From positions 124,001 through 188,000 of the forward strand of contig JBPWQW010000001.1 in assembly GCA_051814705.1 (NCBI GenBank): DNA of 64,000 nucleotides. The letters are read 5' to 3'. The notes beneath the pieces were generated by a model, which saw nothing but the letters and a program-made list of their open reading frames with translations, did no database searches and was not told the origin of the DNA. Shown in pieces: positions 35,664 through 44,590 of the stretch (the stretch's first letter is position 1; every line of letters starts with the position of its first letter). Both the position numbers and the translations under genes were made by a program. Source of the stretch: Geojedonia sp051814705 (lineage in GTDB: Bacteria; Bacteroidota; Bacteroidia; Flavobacteriales; Flavobacteriaceae).

Positions 35664-38369
35664 TTACAACTCGTATCGCAACCTAAAGGTGATAAACCGT
35701 GGTTGTATAAAGTATTCTGTAGCACTTACGGAATAGGCACTGGTATTACTCTGACTTTGGGATCTGGTATCTAAAAGGTTGGTCGATTTTATCTCATATT
35801 CCAACTTGGCATCTTGATTTTTTCGATAGGATAAAGAGGCATTCCAAAATTGGTAATCGTTGATTGTACCGTTTTTATCACTAAAATTAGTGTATGAATA
35901 GTCGGTTCTAAAGGTCAAGGTTTTCCATATATAAGCATCAAATTCAATAGAAGGTGCCTTGGTGTAAAATTTTGTTCGGCTTTGTCCTTGGTCATTATCC
36001 GAAATAGAGTAACGATACCCAAGTTCTACATTTGGAGCATCCTTAAAATTGGTTCGAAATTCTGCTCTATAGGTTTGGGAATAATTTTCATTGACTGAAC
36101 GTTGGTTTTGTATAAACTGATTGAATTTTGAGTAATTGAAATTTCCATTTACGGAAGCTTGCAATTTTCCGAAGCGCCTTTGAAAACGTCCATTTGTTGA
36201 AATCGATTCATCTGCAAATGCCGAATTAAATGGGGAGTTGGTTCGAATGACACTTTCAAAATTGGTCAGGTTGCGTATCTGGTCAATACTTTTTCTATAA
36301 TTGATGTTTGCAAATACGTTGGTATAATTAAACAGATTAAAGCTAAAATAGGATAAGTTGACATTGTGGGACACCGCATTATCCAAAGCTTGGTTCCCAA
36401 AATATAAGGAATTGTAGTTATTTAACACCAATCCTCTTGCCAAATTGGTAACATCGGTAAATTGAGTCTGCATACCATAGTTAAATACAATTTGCTCACT
36501 CTTTTTTAATTGGATGCGCATATCAAAGTCTGGCAAAAATTTGAAGAAATTATCTTTATAGGCCTCTCCAAATTGGGTATTTTTTGTGCTATAAGCATGT
36601 GCAGAAACCCCAGGATTGAAAGTGAACTTTCCTGTTTTAAATCGGTAGTGAAATCCTAAATACAGGTCACTAAAATTGTAATCAGTGTTATTGGTGTCCA
36701 AGCCATTATTAAATGTCGGTGTGGGTTCAAATTTGGAACCATTGTCCAAAAACTGGAAGATTTCAGAATCAAACTCCTGTTTGCTTAAAATGGTACCCAA
36801 TGTAAAATTGATATTACTTTTTAGATTGAGCACATTCCAATAATCCAATTTGGCATCCACCTGATTGGACTTTACACGTTTATCTTGGGCAATATTATAG
36901 ACCGATTGATCATTATCCAGACCTAATCCATCCGCAGTATTTAAATAGTTGTCTTTTTCTTCCAAAACGGCATTGTAGAACGGGTCTTCATCTTGTAACA
37001 AATGCTGAACTTCTAAAGCAAAGATGTTCTTATCGTTTAAGGTATAATAGTAATTTAAATCTTGACTGATACTATACGGGCTCGTATTTTGCAATTGATC
37101 AATATTACCTATAACCGAAGAAAAGAAGCGTTGGTCTTGGGACTCTTTTGAGACCCGCCCAAGTACATCATAATCCAATTGGTTATTGACATTGGGTTTA
37201 TAGGTTGTACTGAATTTAAGCATGCCCAAATTACTGTTTTGAGTCGTATTGTTCTCTGTGTTTTCATCAGGAATACCTAAACCTGCATCGGTATATTGCA
37301 CCGAATTGTTTTCTTGCAATTCGGTTTTACTGTTTGAAAATATGGCAAAACCACTAAAGTCCAAGGTTTTTTTAGGTGAATAGCTAAAATTGGCAGCACC
37401 AAACTTGGTATTGATATCTTTGGCCTTATTATTTTGAAGTGATAAAAATCCAAGATTATTATTTCCTAAATTAAGGCTTGTACCACTTTGGCGACTTGGA
37501 GATCTAAAGCCTCCTGTAAAATTAAAATAATCTCGTCTGGTAAAAGCGACTTCTCCTGTATTGTTTAAATCGCCAATAAGATTGACACTGTATTTGGGGC
37601 TGTAATAAAATAATTTGGGTTGTACCAAATACAATCCATTGTTTTCTGAACTTCCGCCACCTACAGTGATATTACCAAACCAAAAATTCTTCTTTCCTTC
37701 CTTTAATTTAATATTGATGGCAATATTGTCCTGGTTGTTGGTCACACCACTTAATTGCCCAACTTCGGCAAAGTTTTTTAATACTTGCACCTTATCTACG
37801 GCGTTAGAAGGAATATTTTTTGTAGCCAATTTGGAGTCTCCATCAAAAAAATCTTTGCCATCCACCATCACTTTTGAAACCACTTTACCTTCCACTTCTA
37901 CCTGTCCATCGCTATTGATTTCTACTCCAGGCAAATTTTTCAGGATATCTTCAAGTTTTCGTTCTGTCCCAGTTTTAAAAGAATCGGCATTATAGGTAAG
38001 GGTATCCCCACTAATGGAAACAGGCATTTCATAAGTCAATTCTACTGCATCGAGTGCATTGTCGTTTTCAAGCGAAAAATCCTTATCCATATCATCTTCT
38101 TTGGTGCTTATAGTTTCCGTCGAAGTCTTCATCCCAATATAGCTTACTTGTACACTATAGGTTGAATTTTTGGCCAATGCCAGTTTATAGTACCCTTTGT
38201 CGTTGGTAATTCCATAAGATTCCAAGGCTTTGGTCGCTTGATTGATGGCAATAACATTAGCCAATTCTAATGGATTTCCTATGCTATCTTTTACAATGCC
38301 TTCCACTTTAATTTGGGCAAAAGTATGCCCTACTACCAAGAGTAGTATAACTACATAAACTTGTTTCAT
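35664..38369 (-). CDS. Outer-membrane beta-barrel protein with CarboxypepD_reg-like domain (TonB-receptor-like)
   Basis: This 901-residue protein has a signal peptide (to about residue 18, TFAQ). A CarboxypepD_reg-like beta domain follows (IKVEGIVKDSIGNPLELANV, to about residue 95). Next comes a plug-like region (LEDILKNLPGVEINSDGQVEVEGKVVSKVMVDG, residues 140-180), then a long barrel ending FITFRLRYEL. It matches the outer-membrane beta-barrel family related to TonB-dependent receptors; no TonB box is obvious. It is 34 bp after a GLPGLI gene and is co-transcribed with two GLPGLI genes, a frequent partnership in flavobacteria. Cargo unknown. Confidence 0.85.
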   Translation of the reverse strand: MKQVYVVILLLVVGHTFAQIKVEGIVKDSIGNPLELANVIAINQATKALESYGITNDKGYYKLALAKNSTYSVQVSYIGMKTSTETISTKEDDMDKDFSLENDNALDAVELTYEMPVSISGDTLTYNADSFKTGTERKLEDILKNLPGVEINSDGQVEVEGKVVSKVMVDGKDFFDGDSKLATKNIPSNAVDKVQVLKNFAEVGQLSGVTNNQDNIAINIKLKEGKKNFWFGNITVGGGSSENNGLYLVQPKLFYYSPKYSVNLIGDLNNTGEVAFTRRDYFNFTGGFRSPSRQSGTSLNLGNNNLGFLSLQNNKAKDINTKFGAANFSYSPKKTLDFSGFAIFSNSKTELQENNSVQYTDAGLGIPDENTENNTTQNSNLGMLKFSTTYKPNVNNQLDYDVLGRVSKESQDQRFFSSVIGNIDQLQNTSPYSISQDLNYYYTLNDKNIFALEVQHLLQDEDPFYNAVLEEKDNYLNTADGLGLDNDQSVYNIAQDKRVKSNQVDAKLDYWNVLNLKSNINFTLGTILSKQEFDSEIFQFLDNGSKFEPTPTFNNGLDTNNTDYNFSDLYLGFHYRFKTGKFTFNPGVSAHAYSTKNTQFGEAYKDNFFKFLPDFDMRIQLKKSEQIVFNYGMQTQFTDVTNLARGLVLNNYNSLYFGNQALDNAVSHNVNLSYFSFNLFNYTNVFANINYRKSIDQIRNLTNFESVIRTNSPFNSAFADESISTNGRFQRRFGKLQASVNGNFNYSKFNQFIQNQRSVNENYSQTYRAEFRTNFKDAPNVELGYRYSISDNDQGQSRTKFYTKAPSIEFDAYIWKTLTFRTDYSYTNFSDKNGTINDYQFWNASLSYRKNQDAKLEYEIKSTNLLDTRSQSQSNTSAYSVSATEYFIQPRFITFRLRYEL

Positions 38370-38402
38370 AACGGTGTTTTGATGGATTGATTTAATTGAA
38401 AG

Positions 38403-39296
38403 TTAATCATTATGCCCCCTAAAGTTTGCGCGATTACGACCACTAAAATTTTCCCGCATTTCCTCAATTTTTTGTTTCACAATGGCATTGTACTCTTGTT
38501 TGGTCACTATTTTGCCTTTTGATGGTGATTTAATGTCTTCTTTATTTTGAGGATTGATCACAATTTTTGAGCATAAAATGGTCGTTCTACCCGCATTAAT
38601 TTCCAGGATCAACCCCGGAAGACCCCAGTATTCATCTGGTCCTTGATTAACGGGTATTTGAGGGGTATACCATGCTGTAACTTCAATTTCTTTTGGGATT
38701 TCAATCTCATCCAATGGGTCTTTAGTTTGAGTGGAATCTTTAGCAGTTTCACCTTCTTTTTTTTCATCGGTATTGGCTCTGTCACGTCTTCTAAAGTTCA
38801 TAAAATCGGTATCTTCTACTTTTTTCACAGCTGTGGCTTTAAAACATAGATATTCGCCAATTTGTTTAGATTCAGTTCCCATTTTCCATTCCTGTTTTGG
38901 CAAGGAATCTTTAACCAGAAATTGTTTTCCAAAAAATTCCTGTTCCTGAAACAATTGGCTTTCCTTTACATTCTTATATTGTGGTCCACCTGTAAAACTA
39001 CTCATGAAACCTCCACGGAAACCTCCACCACCACCAGGAGCATCTAATTTATCCTCTTCTTTATATATGGATTCAAATTTGTTGAAGGTGAGTTTATAGG
39101 TTTTTTCGAACATACTTTTCATACGCTCTGCCATTTGTTTTTTTTGTTCTTCGCTCATCTGACGACCTCCAAAACCATCAAAGTCGACAGTGGTCTTGGA
39201 TTGATAGGTAGCAACACCTTGAAACTCTTGGGCTGAAACTGCATTGCAAATCAATACAAAACAGGCAATACAAAGTTTAATGGAAATAGAAGTCAT
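38403..39296 (-). CDS. GLPGLI family protein (copy 2, adjacent to barrel gene)
   Basis: This 297-residue exported protein has a signal peptide (cleavage near AVSAQ, residue 22) and the family signature GLPGLILEINAG near residue 230, preceded by AWYTPQIPVNQGPDEYW. The mature part is beta-rich with a charged, low-complexity insert (KEGETAKDSTQTKD) and a Gly-rich stretch (PGGGGGFRGGF). GLPGLI proteins are of unknown function, exported, and typically encoded beside TonB-receptor-like barrels as here. It is a paralogue of the next GLPGLI protein, 104 bp upstream, so the pair arose by duplication. Confidence 0.9.
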   Translation of the reverse strand: MTSISIKLCIACFVLICNAVSAQEFQGVATYQSKTTVDFDGFGGRQMSEEQKKQMAERMKSMFEKTYKLTFNKFESIYKEEDKLDAPGGGGGFRGGFMSSFTGGPQYKNVKESQLFQEQEFFGKQFLVKDSLPKQEWKMGTESKQIGEYLCFKATAVKKVEDTDFMNFRRRDRANTDEKKEGETAKDSTQTKDPLDEIEIPKEIEVTAWYTPQIPVNQGPDEYWGLPGLILEINAGRTTILCSKIVINPQNKEDIKSPSKGKIVTKQEYNAIVKQKIEEMRENFSGRNRANFRGHND

Positions 39297-39400
39297 ATTT
39301 TAAAGTCTTAAAGATTACGTATTAAAAGGCGATTAACACTTAATAGACTCCGCAAATCCTATAAAGTTTAATTGCAAAACGTTAAATTCTCGTATTAGGA

Positions 39401-40255
39401 TTATCCTCCTATTTTAATTTCGATTTCATGACCATCTCCCTTTTTAGAATTATAACGCTCATTCATTTCTTTCATTTTCTTTTCCATGATCTCATCAAAC
39501 TCTATTTGGGTCACGACTTTTCCTTTTTTAGGTTCAGAAATCTGAGCTTCATCTTTAGGATTTAACACAATCTTGCTACATATGACAGTTTCTGAACCAT
39601 CATTGACTTCTAAAATTAATCCTGGAAGTCCATGATAATTTCCCGGGCCATTGCTCACTGGAATTTGAGGTGTGTACCAAGCCGTAATGGTTACCGTTTC
39701 CATTTCAGGTGCTTTCTCCCTTTCTTCATCCAAATCTTTTTCTTTATTGATACTTATACCTCCAATCCGTCTTTTTTCCTGCTCTCTTGTTGTTGTGGCC
39801 TTAAAACAGGTGTAATCTCCAATGTTTTTTGTTTCAGATTCCAACTTCCAATCTATTTTATTGAGCTTGTCCTTAATTAAGAATATTTTTCCAAACACAT
39901 CGTTTTGTTTGGAATAGCGATCCTCTTTTAAATTTTTGTATAATATATCTGCACCACTTGAGTTAATCATAACAATTTCCATTCCTCCTCTTGCAGGCGT
40001 TGGTGCGCCTAAGGATTCTTCTTCTTTGTAAATAGATGCCTCCTTATTAAAGGACAAATTATAGGTTTTTTCGAACTGCTTTTTAAGCATTTCCATCATG
40101 TGTTGATGCATTTCAGAATTTACTTGGGTGCTGTCCAATTTAATATCAAGTTTTCGTTTGGATTTGTAGGTAGCCACACCTTGAAAATCTTGGGCGTTGA
40201 CTTGAATGACGAATAAAGTTAGGGCAAGAACCAACACTTTAACAATGGTATTCAT
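39401..40255 (-). CDS. GLPGLI family protein (copy 1)
   Basis: This 284-residue exported protein has a signal peptide ending near residue 21 (IQVNAQ). It keeps the same layout as its neighbour: QDFQGVATYKSKRKLDIKL at the mature N-terminus, KTYNLSFNKEASIYKEEE, then TAWYTPQIPVSNGPGNYHGLPGLILEV. The C-terminal tail is charged (GDGHEIEIKIGG). It is the first gene of the leftward unit and faces the histidine kinase gene across a 126-bp gap containing direct repeats. That makes it a probable target of the adjacent two-component system. Biochemical role unknown. Confidence 0.9.
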   Translation of the reverse strand: MNTIVKVLVLALTLFVIQVNAQDFQGVATYKSKRKLDIKLDSTQVNSEMHQHMMEMLKKQFEKTYNLSFNKEASIYKEEESLGAPTPARGGMEIVMINSSGADILYKNLKEDRYSKQNDVFGKIFLIKDKLNKIDWKLESETKNIGDYTCFKATTTREQEKRRIGGISINKEKDLDEEREKAPEMETVTITAWYTPQIPVSNGPGNYHGLPGLILEVNDGSETVICSKIVLNPKDEAQISEPKKGKVVTQIEFDEIMEKKMKEMNERYNSKKGDGHEIEIKIGG

Positions 40256-40284
40256 AACTATACGTTTTTTGATTAATAACCTTA

Positions 40285-40376
40285 CAAATATGGGGCATTA
40301 AAAACTGTTTTACCGTTAATGACTGTTAACGTGTGTTAACCGATTGTATTTAATTCATTTTTAACATTTACTTTTG
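40285..40376. promoter_or_regulatory. Divergent promoters with three GTTAA direct repeats (OmpR-type operator)
   Basis: GTTAA occurs at 40315, 40325 and 40335, exactly one helical turn apart, like tandem OmpR/PhoB-family binding sites. To the right, TTG (40344-40346), a 22-bp spacer and TACTTTTG (40369-40376) form a plausible Bacteroidota promoter for the histidine kinase, only 5 bp before its ATG. To the left, on the minus strand, CATATTTG (40285-40292) is a near-match -7 element for the GLPGLI unit. It has no TTG at -33, and the repeats lie just upstream of that position, where an activator would sit. Confidence 0.6.
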
Positions 40377-40381
40377 AAATC

Positions 40382-41908
40382 ATGAATGACACACGTTATA
40401 AATGGATACTGTATAGCATTGTCTTTGTAATCCTTTCTACAATTGGCATCCAAGTGTATTGGAATTACAAAAACTACCTCAACAGCAAACAACAGCTTGT
40501 AAATGATGTACAGGTAAGTTTGGATAAAGCTGTAGATGACTACTATGCTCATTTAGCTGAAAGAAGCACCATGACTCTCGCTTTTGAAGGTACAAATCAA
40601 AGAAAATTTTTAAGTGAACATGGAAATCTGGACAGTATTGTTGAGCATATCAGTAGTTCAGGTCACAAAGCAGATACTTTAAATGCTAACCTTCTTAATG
40701 GGATGGCATTTATTAAGAGGACAACCCCAGATTCGATTTTAGAATTTGGTTACAAAAAAAATAAAGCCAATCAACTCGATAAATCTATAATTGAAATTAT
40801 AAAACAAACCAATTCTGATTCACTCCATACAGCAAAGTTTCGGACGTTGACTTCAAAAGTTTTGATTTCACTCACTAATGATTCCTTATCTTTAAAAGGA
40901 ATTGATTCCCTTTTAAAAATAGAATTACATCGGAAAAAAATAGCTATAGATTACAACTTAAATTATAAAGATTTTAAAGATAATATTAGAACTCACAATA
41001 ATTTTAAAGTTTTTAAATTTTCGAATGATTCCATTAATAAAAAGCACCTATTAAGAACCAACTCTGAATCTGCCTTTTTACCAAAAGGAAGTGCTTTGTC
41101 CATAAATTTCACGAACGAAACCCAAATCATACTCAAACGTATTTTTGGAGGGATTCTCATTTCTTTGCTTTTAGTTTTGGCCGTAATAAGTAGTTTGTTT
41201 TACTTACTTCATATTATAAAACACCAAAAGCAACTGGCCGAAGTTAAAAATGACTTAATCAGCAACATTACCCACGAATTTAAAACCCCTATTGCAACTA
41301 TAAGTGTTGCTCTTGAAAGTATTAAAAATTTTAAGGTTATTGAGGATAAGGACAAAACCAAAACATATTTGGAACTCTCTAGTGGCCAACTCACAAAACT
41401 CAACGTCATGGTCGAAAAACTGTTGGAAACTGCAACTCTGGATAGCGATAGTTTAACTTTGGACAAGGAATCGATAAATGGTGTTGATTTACTAAAAACC
41501 ATTATCGAAAAACACCAGATGCAAACCGAACATAAAACTATTAATTTTTCAAGCCCCTATGATGTCATGATGGTTTCAGTTGATGTATTTCATTTTGAAA
41601 ATGCCATCAATAATATTTTGGATAATGCTCTAAAATATGGCGGAAATGAAATCACAGTAGAAGCCAAACAAAACTCATTTTCATTTACAGTTTCAATATC
41701 GGATAACGGAAACAGTATCACAAAATCCCATAAAGACAAGATTTTCGAAAAATTCTACCGCATCCCAAAAGGGAATACACACGACATAAAAGGATTTGGT
41801 ATTGGTTTGTATTACACCAAAAAAATTGTTGAAAAACATGGCGGAACCATTCATTTAGATTTACAAAAAAATCTCACAACTTTTAAACTCTCATTTCCAA
41901 ATGCATAA
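40382..41908 (+). CDS. Sensor histidine kinase (HisKA/HATPase)
   Basis: This 508-residue membrane kinase has one transmembrane helix at about residues 8-26. A periplasmic sensor region of about 220 residues without known domain follows, then a second helix at about 255-280. The H-box is ISNITHEFKTPIATI with phospho-acceptor His298. The ATP-binding N, G1 and G2 boxes read NILDNALKYGG, ISDNGNSI and GFGIGLYYTKKIV. It overlaps the downstream response-regulator gene by 8 bp, so the two are co-translated. The novel periplasmic domain suggests an envelope signal, consistent with the divergent GLPGLI/outer-membrane barrel unit. Confidence 0.93.
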   Translation: MNDTRYKWILYSIVFVILSTIGIQVYWNYKNYLNSKQQLVNDVQVSLDKAVDDYYAHLAERSTMTLAFEGTNQRKFLSEHGNLDSIVEHISSSGHKADTLNANLLNGMAFIKRTTPDSILEFGYKKNKANQLDKSIIEIIKQTNSDSLHTAKFRTLTSKVLISLTNDSLSLKGIDSLLKIELHRKKIAIDYNLNYKDFKDNIRTHNNFKVFKFSNDSINKKHLLRTNSESAFLPKGSALSINFTNETQIILKRIFGGILISLLLVLAVISSLFYLLHIIKHQKQLAEVKNDLISNITHEFKTPIATISVALESIKNFKVIEDKDKTKTYLELSSGQLTKLNVMVEKLLETATLDSDSLTLDKESINGVDLLKTIIEKHQMQTEHKTINFSSPYDVMMVSVDVFHFENAINNILDNALKYGGNEITVEAKQNSFSFTVSISDNGNSITKSHKDKIFEKFYRIPKGNTHDIKGFGIGLYYTKKIVEKHGGTIHLDLQKNLTTFKLSFPNA

Positions 41909-42584
41909 AACCACAACCATACTTTTAGCCGAAGATGAACCTGCATTGGGGATGATCATCAAAGAAAGTCTGGAAACTAGAAATTTTAAGGTCTTGTTAT
42001 GCGAAAACGGTGAAAAAGCCTTCGAAGTTTATAAAACCCAGCAACCCGAATTGTTGGTTTTGGATGTGATGATGCCCAAAAAAGATGGCTTTACATTGGC
42101 AAAAGAGATTAGAACTATAGATGATACCGTGCCCATTATTTTTCTAACGGCAAAATCCCAAACTCAAGACGTGGTTGAAGGCTTTACTATTGGAGGAAAT
42201 GATTATTTAAAAAAGCCATTCAGTATGGAAGAGCTTATTGTTCGCATCAATAATCTTCTCAACCGCAATCATCTTCAAAAAACAAGCGAAGTTCTAAAAC
42301 TAGGCGATTACACTTTTGATTTCCCTAAACAAATCCTTCAATTTAAAGCTAAAACCAGCATTCAACTAACTCATAGGGAAGCGCATTTATTGTTTCATTT
42401 AATCAAAAACAAAAATCAAGTGTTGGACCGTTCGCTCATTTTAAATAAACTTTGGGGCAACGACGATTTTTTTAATGCCCGAAGTATGGACGTGTTCATC
42501 ACCAAGCTACGTAAAAAATTAAGTGAAGATGAGTCTATTCAAATTTTAAACGTTAGGGGATTTGGGTATAAATTAATCTGTTAA
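41901..42584 (+). CDS. OmpR-family response regulator
   Basis: This 227-residue regulator has an N-terminal receiver (acidic pocket AEDEP at 10-14; phospho-acceptor Asp55 in VLDVMMPKKDG; Thr in FLTAKS; Lys in LKKPF). A C-terminal winged helix follows from about residue 130 (LTHREAHLLFHLIK ... RSMDVFITKLRKKL ... NVRGFGYKL). It overlaps the kinase gene by 8 bp. OmpR-type winged helices bind direct repeats with 10-11 bp spacing. The GTTAA repeats 1.6 kb upstream, in front of its own operon and of the GLPGLI unit, are the obvious candidate targets. Confidence 0.94.
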   Translation: MHKTTTILLAEDEPALGMIIKESLETRNFKVLLCENGEKAFEVYKTQQPELLVLDVMMPKKDGFTLAKEIRTIDDTVPIIFLTAKSQTQDVVEGFTIGGNDYLKKPFSMEELIVRINNLLNRNHLQKTSEVLKLGDYTFDFPKQILQFKAKTSIQLTHREAHLLFHLIKNKNQVLDRSLILNKLWGNDDFFNARSMDVFITKLRKKLSEDESIQILNVRGFGYKLIC

Positions 42585-42639
42585 ATATTTTTGGCCCTAA
42601 TTAATTGTTGATTATCTTATAATCCAAGTCTGGAATATT

Positions 42640-43740
42640 ATGAAAAGAATAGTATTGTTGTTCATAATCAATTTTATAATCTCCTGTCAAAGTTCAATTA
42701 ACTTTGAAGAAGAAAAAATTAAAATTCAATCACAAATTGATTTGGTAGAGCAAGCCCATTTTAATAAAGATGCCTTCAAGTTTTATCAACCCAATGCCGA
42801 AAACTGGTATGATATCCGAGAGGGTTTGATTTTGAAGGTTAATAAAAATGACCAAATAACAAGTACACAAACTTATTTGGATAACATGGAATTTCAACAA
42901 TTAATCAAAAGGGATGAGCCTATTATAGAAATATCTAATGATGGATCAATGGCTAGCTACATAGGATCGGTAACCATTAAAGGAATCTTTAAAAAAGAGC
43001 CAGTGTTCTGGGTTGTGGCATGGCAAAACGTATTAAAGAAAATCAATGGCGAATGGAAAATAATAAGTTCGGTAAATACTCAAGCCAACAAACAAACAAG
43101 TGCCAATGTAGTTTTGGATCAAGTAAGGGAAAGTTTAGGAATTTCGACTGAAATTGAAAACTTTTCAATTTATGCATTAGCTGATTGTTTTGGTCACAAA
43201 AAGTCATTTAAGACTTTAATATTATCAAGCGAAACAGATGGAAGGATGGAACAAATTTATGATGATCATCATGTTATTATGAAACATGGTAAAGATTCAT
43301 CTTGGATTTATAATATGAATTCAAAATCTCAAAGTGAAACTATGGATGAATCAACTAAAATGTTTGTTCAAGGACATGAACTTCATTGGTTAAGTTTTTG
43401 GCCAGAACATCGATTTGTTAATCCGCTTCTAAAAGAAATCAAGAAATTTAAAGATCAACTCGCTTTTAAAATTCAATTTAATAATACCCAAAACAGGATT
43501 GTAAACATTTATTATGCATTTGACACCTATCTTCCATTGGGAATTGAAATAACCATCAATAACGAAGGAGAAATTGTTACCGTTTATTTTGAAAATTGGG
43601 AAAAGATTAATGATATTTCTGTTTTCAAAAAGGCAATTTTTGAACAAGGAACTGAAAGATTTGAATATAATTACGTTGACATTAAAATTGCTGATTTAGA
43701 TACACAAGCTTTTGAAAGCAAAAATACCTCAATTGAGTAA
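42640..43740 (+). CDS. Hypothetical lipoprotein with NTF2/SnoaL-like N-terminal part
   Basis: This 366-residue protein has a short lipoprotein signal ending FIISC (Cys16). Residues about 25-150 look like an NTF2-like (SnoaL/DUF4440) cone fold: a helix with QSQIDLVEQAHFNKDAFKFY and strands ending in FWVVAWQNVLKKINGEWKIISS. The C-terminal 200 residues have beta-rich text (SETDGRMEQIYDDHHVIMKHG) of no family I recognise. It is 55 bp after the response regulator and could be part of that unit, but there is no overlap. No catalytic residues can be proposed. Confidence 0.65.
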   Translation: MKRIVLLFIINFIISCQSSINFEEEKIKIQSQIDLVEQAHFNKDAFKFYQPNAENWYDIREGLILKVNKNDQITSTQTYLDNMEFQQLIKRDEPIIEISNDGSMASYIGSVTIKGIFKKEPVFWVVAWQNVLKKINGEWKIISSVNTQANKQTSANVVLDQVRESLGISTEIENFSIYALADCFGHKKSFKTLILSSETDGRMEQIYDDHHVIMKHGKDSSWIYNMNSKSQSETMDESTKMFVQGHELHWLSFWPEHRFVNPLLKEIKKFKDQLAFKIQFNNTQNRIVNIYYAFDTYLPLGIEITINNEGEIVTVYFENWEKINDISVFKKAIFEQGTERFEYNYVDIKIADLDTQAFESKNTSIE

Positions 43741-43776
43741 GCCATTTAGTTATCCACGATGAACTATTTTGATAAA

Positions 43777-43808
43777 AGTGGTTTGATTTTTGTAATTTTC
43801 AAACCACT
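43777..43808 (+). promoter_or_regulatory. Perfect inverted repeat abutting a start codon
   Basis: AGTGGTTTGA (43777-43786) and TCAAACCACT (43799-43808) form a perfect 10-bp stem with a 12-nt loop ending exactly before the ATG at 43809. The loop includes TAATTTT of a TAnnTTTG-like element (43793-43800), and a TTG lies 21 bp upstream (43769-43771). It may be an operator over a near-leaderless promoter, or a hairpin in the leader. Confidence 0.5.
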
Positions 43809-44588
43809 ATGAATCATCTCAAGTACATTCTATGCTTTCTATCACTTTCCGTTTTTGGGCAAGAACCCATTGAGGCAACATTTATAAAAAAGTTGCCTTT
43901 TGAGTCCCAAACGGTCATTGGCATTGATAATTTTGGAAGTATTTACACGATCAACCAAGCAACTTTCAGCAAAAAAGAGGATAATAAAACACTTACTTAC
44001 AGCAATGTGCAACTTGGCCCTATCACTTCGGCCAATGTGTTTAACCCTTTAAAAATCAATCTGTTTTACAAAAATTTTAATACCGCTCTTATTTTGGACA
44101 ACAGGCTGTCCGAAATCTTTAAAATAGATTTCAATTCCAAACAGCCTTATAAAAACGTGACCCATATTTCCACTGGATATGATAATACGTTGTGGATTTT
44201 TAATCAGGACATTCAGCAACTTGAACTTTATGATTACAAAGCCGATAAAGTGAGGGCAACTACGATTCCTGTACAATCTAATGTTTTAGATATGACGAGC
44301 AATTACAATTATTGTTGGCTGCTCACTGAAAACTATCTGTACACCTACAATTACTATGGAAGTGTGCTTTCAAAGCTTAAAAATGATGGTTTTTCAGAAA
44401 TTGCCGAGGACAATGGAAATTTGATTATAAAATCTAATCATAAACTCCTATTCATCGCTAAAGACACTAAGTCATTAATTCCCATTAAATTACCAGAATT
44501 GTTAATAAATCGGTTTTTATTGACCAATGAAACCTTGTATATTTACGATGGTGAAACACTTCATCAATTCCAACTAAAATTCAAATAA
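43809..44588 (+). CDS. Exported protein of unknown function, beta-propeller-like
   Basis: This 259-residue protein has a signal peptide (MNHLKYILCFLSLSVFGQ, about 18 residues). It is built from repeated short beta-sheet units of about 40 residues, with phrases such as GIDNFGSIYTINQ, GYDNTLWIFNQ, NYCWLLTENYLYTY and ETLYIYDG. This is a pattern seen in beta-propeller or PQQ/WD-like proteins. It ends 2 bp before the deoxynucleoside kinase gene, so the two are probably co-transcribed despite very different compartments. Function unknown; the propeller reading is by eye only. Confidence 0.7.
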   Translation: MNHLKYILCFLSLSVFGQEPIEATFIKKLPFESQTVIGIDNFGSIYTINQATFSKKEDNKTLTYSNVQLGPITSANVFNPLKINLFYKNFNTALILDNRLSEIFKIDFNSKQPYKNVTHISTGYDNTLWIFNQDIQQLELYDYKADKVRATTIPVQSNVLDMTSNYNYCWLLTENYLYTYNYYGSVLSKLKNDGFSEIAEDNGNLIIKSNHKLLFIAKDTKSLIPIKLPELLINRFLLTNETLYIYDGETLHQFQLKFK

Positions 44589-44590
44589 AT

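Noticed and set aside
40315..40344. GTTAA repeats as a tiny CRISPR array
   Set aside because: Unit length of 10 bp and the regulator context fit an operator; there are no spacers or cas genes.
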